This document shows positions 33,371 to 39,010 of a stretch of DNA of 39,010 nt, one piece after another. The first letter of the stretch is position 1. Each line of letters opens with the position of its first letter. The DNA is taken from contig LJHE01000001.1 in assembly GCA_001983555.1 (NCBI GenBank), positions 15,870 through 54,879 on the forward strand, written 5' to 3'. Origin of the DNA: Candidatus Epulonipiscioides gigas (GTDB lineage Bacteria > Bacillota > Clostridia > Lachnospirales > Cellulosilyticaceae). A program made the position numbers and the translations under genes. The notes below the pieces were generated by a model. The model was not told where the DNA came from. It made no database searches and worked only from the letters and a program-made list of their open reading frames with translations.

Positions 33371-33762
33371 CTAACTCATATCGGCTAATTCAAGATACTG
33401 ATATCCTGAATTTTTAATAAATTCTTTTCTTCCTTGCAAATTATCTCCAAGTAATAAATCAAATTTTTTCTTTGTTTGTTCTCTATCTTGTGGCATAACT
33501 TGTATAAGTCTTCTAGTATCTGGATTCATAGTAGTTTTCCACATCATATCAGGATCATTTTCTCCAAGTCCCTTAGAGCGTTGTAAAGTATATTTTGATT
33601 TTAATTTAGAAGAAATCTTAATTTTTTCACTTTCTGAAAAAGCAAAAAAAGTTTTATTTTTAGTAGTAATTTCATATAATGGTGTTTCAGCTATATATAC
33701 CTTACCTTTTTCAATTAAACTTGGAGTAAGAGTATACAACATAGCAAGAATAAGCGTTCTTA
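33371..33762 (-). CDS. parE: topoisomerase IV subunit B, exon 2 (C-terminal part)
   Basis: This 392-bp segment encodes the end of the TOPRIM domain and the C-terminal ParE/GyrB tail: TLILAMLYTL, ETPLYEI, LQRSKGLGE and MWKTTMNPDTRRLIQV. It lacks its own start and ribosome binding site. An open frame running to 33808 only enters intron sequence. Joined to the upstream exon at 34591 it completes the codons CAA ATA AGA ACG (Gln-Ile-Arg-Thr), giving the expected continuation after DADVDGF. The combined reading frame is 1968 bases, 655 residues plus stop, normal for ParE. Confidence 0.9.
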
Positions 33763-34590
33763 ATAGTGATAGGTAACCTTTTGATGTTATCTTCAAGTTT
33801 TCCCCCACTCTACACCGTGCATGAGACTTTCGAACTCACACGGCGTTCCATCGGAATGTAAGTTAAAATATCTTGTATTAATTAATTTTTGCTCTTACAC
33901 TCTCGACTTGAGCCCATCCCTCCACAGCTTATTATCACTGTTTCATCGGTACTATGGCTCTACTATCACCAAGATTAAGGAATGTTATAGGATTGGTTTC
34001 CCTTTCCATTTCCATTTCAACACTTCACAGGAAGTAAGTCCTCCATGTTCTTGGCTTTCCACGTTCCAATTAGACTATCTTTGCATATGTCCTTAGGTGC
34101 TTTCTTTAGTCCTGTTTGCTTGATACTGCCTATAACAGTATAAGGATTTTCATAATCAAAATTTTTACTCATCCTCACAAACTGCATGCTTTGATGCACT
34201 TGGCATTTCTACCAAGTCGGGCTTATAGAACCGTACTTTCGAAAGTTCGTCAGTTTTCCCTATTAGAAAACATTCTCACCATAGACATTTTGTAGACCCC
34301 CGTAGTATCAGTTGCACCACCCACCTCTGGGTAGCTTTCCACAGCTCAGTATAGTGTCACATCACCGCCTGTCACGGCCAATACCATCCCTGTTTGGGCA
34401 ACTTTCCCTCGACTTCACCGAGCTTCATACATTGGACTTCATACTAAATCCGTTGCATGTCGGAGTATTAGGGGAAGCGTTTTAAGACGTTACTCTCTCA
34501 TTCCACTTTCTCGTCTAATTAGTTCTACTAAATATTCACTTGACGTTCTTTATTTAGTGCCTAAGCTTTTTACTTAGGAACGTGTCGCAC
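33763..34590 (-). mobile_element. group II intron in parE, without reverse transcriptase
   Basis: The 828-base segment splits parE. On the minus strand it starts with GTGCGAC, the classic group II 5' end, and ends with CACTAT (a final AY). Near the 3' end is a domain V hairpin with the triad CGC, stem GCCGTG/CACGGT-type pairing and a GAAA tetraloop (about 33814-33850). Domain VI follows, with a candidate branch-point A at 33770, eight bases from the 3' end. It is too short for a maturase gene. Precise removal restores ParE. It must be spliced by a maturase supplied in trans, or fold well enough alone. Confidence 0.93.
34017..34199 (-). pseudogene. possible leftover of the intron-encoded protein N-terminus
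   Basis: Inside the intron a 60-codon open frame encodes MHQSMQFVRMSKNFDYENPY and ends at NMEDLLPVKC. Group II intron proteins of this type often begin with a short divergent stretch before the reverse-transcriptase domain, and this frame sits where domain IV starts. No reverse-transcriptase motif follows. It may equally be chance coding in structured RNA. Confidence 0.35.
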
Positions 34591-36166
34591 TTTGAAATCC
34601 GTCAACATCTGCATCTGTACAAATAATTATTTTCTCCCATCTTAAGTTTTCTATATTAAAAGTATTTAAATCTTTATGATGCTTACAATCTATTTCAATT
34701 CCACAACCTAATACTTTGAGCAAATCAACTATTATATCGCTTTTAAAAATTTTGTCAAAATTTGATTTTAAACAATTTAAAATTTTGCCTCTAACTGGCA
34801 TAATTCCTTGAAATTCAGCATTTCTACCAAGTTTACAAGAACCAAGAGCAGAGTCTCCTTCTACAATATAGAGCTCTCTTTTAGTTTTATCTTTACTTCT
34901 GCAATCGACAAATTTTTTTATTCTATTTGTAATATCAATACTTCCACTAAGTTGTTTTTTTACATTAATTCTAGTTTTTTCAGCTCTTTCACGACTTCTT
35001 TTGTTAACTAAAATTTGTTTTGATATTCTATCTGCTTCATCTTTATTTTCAATAAAATAGACATGCAAGTATTCTTTAATAAACTCTTGCATAGATTCTT
35101 GAATAAATTTATTGGTGATTGCCTTTTTAGTTTGATTTTCATAACTTGTTATGGTTGAGAAAGAATTTGATACTAAAATTAAGCTATCTTGAATATCAAC
35201 AAATGTAATCTTTTTTTCATCTTTCGTATAAAGATTTTCACTTTTTAAATATTGATCTATACTAAATATCAAAGCATTTCTAACGGCTCTATCAGGAGAA
35301 CCTCCATATTCTAAAAAGCTAGAATTATGATAATATTCCAACAGATTAGATGAATTGCAAAAAGTCATAACAATCTCAAATTTTAATTTATATTCTGGCC
35401 TGTCTGCACTATCTTTTCCTTTTGCAAGCTTTTTCATACAAATAATATTAGTAAAATTTGTACCTTTTGCAACTTCTGAAACATATCCATATATACCTTC
35501 AGGATAAAAATAATGAGTTATCTTATCTTCTATTTCATCTATAAAATTAAATTCTATCCCTGCATTTACAATGGCTTGCCGTTTTAATATTTTGTGAAAG
35601 TATTCACTTTTTATATTTATATCTGTAAAAACATCCCTGTCAGGCATCCAAGTAATTTTAGTACCTGTACTTTTATAATTTACATCACTTTTAATAAGCC
35701 CTCCTATATTTTCTCCTTTTTCAAAATGAAGTTTATAAGATTTTCCGTCTTTATGAACCAATACATCCATAAAAGCTGAGCTATATTGTGTAGCACATGC
35801 TCCAAGACCATTAAGTCCTAGACTAAATTCATAATTAGAGCCTTCATTATTATTATATTTTCCACCTGCATAGAGCTCGCAAAAAATTAAATCCCAATTA
35901 TATCTACCTTCTTTTTCGTTATAATCAAGAGGCATGCCACGTCCAAAGTCTTCTATTGTAATAGAATGGTCTTTATGTAACGTGACCTTAATAGTTTGTC
36001 CATAACCTTCTTTTGCCTCATCTATTGAATTTGATAATATTTCAAATACAGAATGTTCACATCCTTCTATGCCATCAGAGCCAAATATAACTCCTGGACG
36101 TAGACGAACTCTATCTGCTCCTTTTAAAGATGAAATACTTTGATTTCCATAATTACCTTTATTCAT
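34591..36166 (-). CDS. parE: topoisomerase IV subunit B, exon 1 (N-terminal part)
   Basis: The exon encodes 525 residues plus one base. It holds the GHKL ATPase domain (EILSNSIDEA, DFGRGMP, GLNGLGA), the transducer domain, and the first half of TOPRIM with YIVEGDSALGS and ICTDADVDGF, the acidic magnesium-binding residues. Without splicing, translation runs five codons into the intron (SATRS) and stops, giving a protein that lacks the rest of TOPRIM and the ParC-binding tail. Pairing with parC directly downstream identifies it as topoisomerase IV rather than gyrase. The ribosome binding site before the ATG is weak (GTGGGTGG). Confidence 0.92.
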
Positions 36167-36259
36167 CTAACCACCCACATTCTGTTTGTATTTTGTATAC
36201 TATACTCTAATCAACCACAATGGTTAATATTAGTTGTACCCAAAAAAATAAAAATAATG

Positions 36260-36883
36260 TTAATCCCCAGTATAAATTATTGGAGACGATTTTACATAGT
36301 CATTTAAATCTATAGATATTTCCGTAATAAAAATTTGTTTTTTAGGTTGATAATTACTATTTAATTCTAATGTTCCAAACTCATCTAAAATCTCCATACC
36401 TTTTATAACTCGTCCAAATGCACTATATTGCCCATTTAGATATTTAGCATCTTCTGTAAGAATAAAAAATTGTGATCCTTCAGTATTAAAGTCTTTTCTC
36501 CTTGCCATAGCAACAGTTCCTCGAGTAAGACTTAAATTATTGTCAAAATGATTATATTTACATTCACTTTTTATATTATAACCTGGAAAGCCATATCCAT
36601 TACCGATAGGATCTCCCATTTTAACAAAATATCCAGGCACAACTTGACTTATAAAAGTATATTCATAAAAACCTGTTTCTGCTAAATCCAAAAAATTATT
36701 TACTGTATTTGGAGCATAGTGAGGGTATAGCTCTATTTCTATTTTTTTCCCATTATCAAAACTTATTGTAACCACTGGTGTTGGTTCATTTATATTCACA
36801 AGAGCTAACAAATTTTCTCTATACAAAAACGCCAAAACTAATATAATTAAAAATCCACTTAATAAAAATTTATGTTTTTTCAT
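36260..36883 (-). CDS. membrane-anchored cyclophilin-type peptidyl-prolyl isomerase
   Basis: The 207-residue protein has an N-terminal membrane anchor (about 7-27) and a cyclophilin domain: IELYPHYAPNTVNNFLDLAE, GFYEYTFISQVVPGYFVKMGDP, TRGTVAMAR, TEGSQFFIL and YSAFGRVIKG. Active cyclophilins have FHRV, QGGDP and an HxxFG histidine. Here the catalytic arginine position is Gln (Q80), the following Gln is Lys (K88) and the histidine is Tyr (Y153). It would act outside the membrane in folding exported proteins, but isomerase activity may be low or lost. It reads alone, upstream of parE on the same strand. AAGGAAGGG precedes the start. Confidence 0.9.
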   Translation of the reverse strand: MKKHKFLLSGFLIILVLAFLYRENLLALVNINEPTPVVTISFDNGKKIEIELYPHYAPNTVNNFLDLAETGFYEYTFISQVVPGYFVKMGDPIGNGYGFPGYNIKSECKYNHFDNNLSLTRGTVAMARRKDFNTEGSQFFILTEDAKYLNGQYSAFGRVIKGMEILDEFGTLELNSNYQPKKQIFITEISIDLNDYVKSSPIIYTGD

Positions 36884-36963
36884 AAACCCTTCCTTATTTT
36901 ACGCATTTTAGACAAAGTATAACCAGATAATTAAAAAAATAAACATTGATTTTTTAAAATTTT

Positions 36964-36991
36964 AAAAAAAATTCCCTAAATTAATAGGGAA
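36964..36991 (-). terminator. terminator of the solute-binding protein gene
   Basis: On the minus strand TTCCCTA and TAGGGAA pair around an AT loop and are followed by eight T. Confidence 0.85.
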
Positions 36992-37003
36992 AAGTATTAT
37001 TTT

Positions 37004-38665
37004 TTAATTATTTTTTCTATCTAAAGTAGTTTGATTTATTTCGATTAGGCGGCTTAACCCATGCTTTTCTAATGTTGCTAAATAATTATCCCATTCTTTA
37101 TCTATATCTTTAGTTCCTGTTATCATTTCCATAGTCATTTGATCCACATACATATATAAATTAGTTTCTATGTCAATAATAGCTCGTGATTCGTCGGTTG
37201 TAAATGCAAGAGGAGGTACTAAAGTTGCAGGATCTTGTACAACTGGCCAATAATCATTAATGCCTGATAAATATAACAGTCTACCCATATCTTCATTAAG
37301 GTTCTCTTTTGCTCCAAACATCTCAATCCAATCTGGAGGATTATATTTAGGACCCATAGTATTCCAAGACACATCAACTGCTTCGTCTGCTGATATATTA
37401 ATTATCTCTGCAGGGTCACCAAAATAATTAACAGTACCTTCTGGAGCATATACATATCTTCCAGTGCCTTCAAGTCCATATTCATTTGCGAGCGAACCTT
37501 CTTTTGTATACATATAATCAAATACTCTTATAACAGCTTCTGGATTATCACATTTATTTGTAATGCTAAGAACAGATGCTCCATAATCTGGAGTATGAGC
37601 AGCAGATACAACACCTTCAGGTCCTTCCAGTGGTGGCAATGCAATATATTGATTCCATCTTTCATAATCAGCTGTATTACAGAGCACTGTTGGCTGACCA
37701 CCAGGAGTTGCTCCAACTAAGACAGCATTTGGATTTGAACCAAGTTGCTTAAGTTGGTCAGCAGTTTGCGAGAAATATAATGGGTCAAGAAGTCCCTCAG
37801 AATTTAACTTATTCATAAATTTTAAAAACTCTTTCCACTCATTAGTAGCTTTTACATAATAAATTTGTCCATTCTCATCTCTATTAAAATATTTAGAGGA
37901 TGGAGATGCTGGTATAAATGCATTTAAAATAAACGGTATTATATCTCCATTCCAAGCTTTTACTGAACCTGTTAAAGGCACTTCATCATTAGGATCTCCA
38001 TTTCCATTTGCATCTTGCTCTTTAAATGCTTTTAACACTTGATAAAAATCATCTAATGTTTCTGGTACTTCAAGACCTAAATTATCAAGCCAATTTTTGT
38101 TTAACCACATTTTATTTCCAACTTGGTTATTAAGACTAGTACCAATTCTAGGAATACAATAAATATTTCCATCTTCTTGTGTCCAAGTTGCTTTAACAAC
38201 TGGATTTTCTTCAAGAGCTTTCTTAATATTTGGAGCGTATTTGTCTATAAGCTCATTTAACGGAATAAATATCCCTTGTTGCCCATAAAGTAATAGCTCT
38301 GATGAGGAAATCATACCATTTAATATAACGTCTGTATAATCGCCACCAGTCATCATAATATTCATTTTTTGAATACGCTCTGCTTCGGTACATTCAATAA
38401 ATTCAATATGCATTCCTGTTAATTCTTCTAAATGTTGAGTAAACAAGTTTGTGCTTACATCATATGTAGTAACATTTGGTCTAAGTGGAGCAAATGCTGT
38501 AAAAGAATCTGTATAACCTTCTTTTACTATTGGATATGTTCCAACTTCTGTATAAATATCTTCCTTAGGTGTTGTATTTGTCGCTGTATCATCTCCACAA
38601 CCACTTAAAACTCCCATAATTGTTATAATACCTAAAGATAATGCCGTAAATTTTTTAAAATTCAT
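37004..38665 (-). CDS. ABC transporter solute-binding lipoprotein, sugar/oligosaccharide type
   Basis: The 553-residue protein starts with a lipoprotein signal ending in the lipobox LSGC (cysteine about residue 23). It is a family 1 extracellular binding protein of the long LplA/LipO type: EFIECTEAERIQKMNIMMTG, TYPIV near the start, WLDNLGLEVPETLDDFYQVL, the calcium-like loop DANGNGDPNDEVPLTG, and TKEGSLANEYGLEG near the C-terminus. Relatives capture complex oligosaccharides or aldouronates for an ABC importer. The permease genes are not in the window; they would have to be encoded elsewhere, since the gene is followed by a terminator. AAGGAGATA precedes the start. Confidence 0.92.
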   Translation of the reverse strand: MNFKKFTALSLGIITIMGVLSGCGDDTATNTTPKEDIYTEVGTYPIVKEGYTDSFTAFAPLRPNVTTYDVSTNLFTQHLEELTGMHIEFIECTEAERIQKMNIMMTGGDYTDVILNGMISSSELLLYGQQGIFIPLNELIDKYAPNIKKALEENPVVKATWTQEDGNIYCIPRIGTSLNNQVGNKMWLNKNWLDNLGLEVPETLDDFYQVLKAFKEQDANGNGDPNDEVPLTGSVKAWNGDIIPFILNAFIPASPSSKYFNRDENGQIYYVKATNEWKEFLKFMNKLNSEGLLDPLYFSQTADQLKQLGSNPNAVLVGATPGGQPTVLCNTADYERWNQYIALPPLEGPEGVVSAAHTPDYGASVLSITNKCDNPEAVIRVFDYMYTKEGSLANEYGLEGTGRYVYAPEGTVNYFGDPAEIINISADEAVDVSWNTMGPKYNPPDWIEMFGAKENLNEDMGRLLYLSGINDYWPVVQDPATLVPPLAFTTDESRAIIDIETNLYMYVDQMTMEMITGTKDIDKEWDNYLATLEKHGLSRLIEINQTTLDRKNN

Positions 38666-38695
38666 AAATAATATCTCCTTTTATACTTTTCTAAA

Positions 38696-38724
38696 ATAAT
38701 ACCATATAATTATAAATTTTACAA
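38696..38724 (-). promoter_or_regulatory. promoter of the solute-binding protein gene
   Basis: On the minus strand TTGTAA and TATTAT are 17 bases apart, with TG one base before the -10. Transcription would start about 20 bases before the ribosome binding site. Confidence 0.65.
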
Positions 38725-38890
38725 TATTTTTCATATATTTTATTAAATTAAAAAATACCTTATAAAATTGAGCTAATTGTAGTTATAAATTAGCTATATA
38801 TTTTTTACTAAAAGCATCCTCCCCCACAGTTCTCAATTTTATGATTAGACACCTTACCTTGAACCATTCTGCTACCTACCCTTAAAATAA
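38725..38890. other. non-coding stretch with inverted repeats
   Basis: No gene is seen. TATAAAATTGAG (38761-38772) and CTCAATTTTAT (38832-38842) are inverted. Between them AGCTAATT and AATTAGCT form an 8-bp hairpin (38771-38795) followed by ATATATTTTTT, which could act as a weak terminator. Confidence 0.4.
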
Positions 38891-38891
38891 A

Positions 38892-39010
38892 ATTGAAGAG
38901 TGCAAAAAAGAATAAATATATGAATTATTATAATAATGAAAGAATTAAAGTTAAGTTAAAAGGACTAACCCCTAATCAATTTAGGAATAAGTCCACATTA
39001 TATACGAATT
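38892..39010 (+). pseudogene. IS3-family transposase C-terminal remnant
   Basis: The plus strand encodes YMNYYNNERIKVKLKGLTPN then QFRNKS, which matches the end of IS3-family (IS150-type) OrfB transposases (YxNYYNNERI then KLKGLSPVQFR). Upstream, GAAGAGTGCAAAAAAGAATA looks like the frameshifted continuation of the same gene. Everything further 5', including the DDE catalytic core, is absent, so this is a dead tail. It runs to the window edge. Confidence 0.75.

Noticed and set aside
33371-33808. Independent gene starting in the intron at 33808
   Set aside because: Its first 15 codons are intron domain VI and there is no proper ribosome binding site; the rest is parE exon 2.
34561-36166. Frameshift or assembly error splitting parE
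   Set aside because: The interruption is 828 bases with precise group II boundaries and domain V/VI features, and removal restores the frame exactly.

Overview
The window is AT-rich DNA with Shine-Dalgarno-led genes, short spacers, several TTG starts and the conserved order rimP-nusA-rnpM-ylxQ-infB-rbfA-truB-ribF-rpsO-pnp. This points to the Bacillota, class Clostridia, probably a Lachnospirales-type organism; the exact genus cannot be read from the sequence. The usual nrnA-type DHH phosphoesterase between rbfA and truB is absent.

Region 1 (1-11350) is an accessory, largely cell-surface and carbohydrate region. It holds a 5'-truncated radical SAM gene whose break point abuts a decayed copy of the start of a BASS transporter gene, a large secreted beta-helix protein, a secreted SH3/papain-like cysteine hydrolase, a small secreted protein, an intact BASS-family transporter, a frameshifted gene remnant, an alpha-class carbonic anhydrase, a GH31 glycosidase, a DUF2085 membrane protein and three tandem zinc-ribbon membrane proteins. 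Inverted repeats, a 10-C tract and a solitary IS200/IS605-type right end lie between them.

Region 2 (11500-20910) is the translation/transcription operon. It starts at a strong promoter with a terminator-like hairpin in the leader, as expected for NusA-controlled attenuation. NusA carries an unusual C-terminal 12-residue tandem repeat. rpsO has its own promoter overlapping the ribF stop codon, and a long stem-loop precedes pnp.

Region 3 (20940-28650) holds ruvA-ruvB, a U32-family protein, a FtsW/RodA-type glycosyltransferase with a matching transpeptidase, a Nudix hydrolase, and a separate PemK/MazF-like protein with no antitoxin beside it. Region 4 (28680-31260) has a tiny zinc-ribbon protein, a secreted DUF2680-like protein, uppP, an IS200/IS605 tnpB remnant and a DUF896 gene whose stop codon is completed by the end of that remnant.

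Region 5 (31270-36166) is a topoisomerase IV operon, parE-parC. parE is split inside the TOPRIM domain by an 828-bp group II intron that has lost its reverse-transcriptase gene. Removing the intron restores a 655-residue ParE exactly in frame, so cells should depend on RNA splicing, assisted by a maturase encoded elsewhere, to make an essential enzyme. Region 6 (36260-39010) has a membrane-anchored cyclophilin with altered catalytic residues, a sugar-type ABC solute-binding lipoprotein and the tail of a decayed IS3-family transposase.
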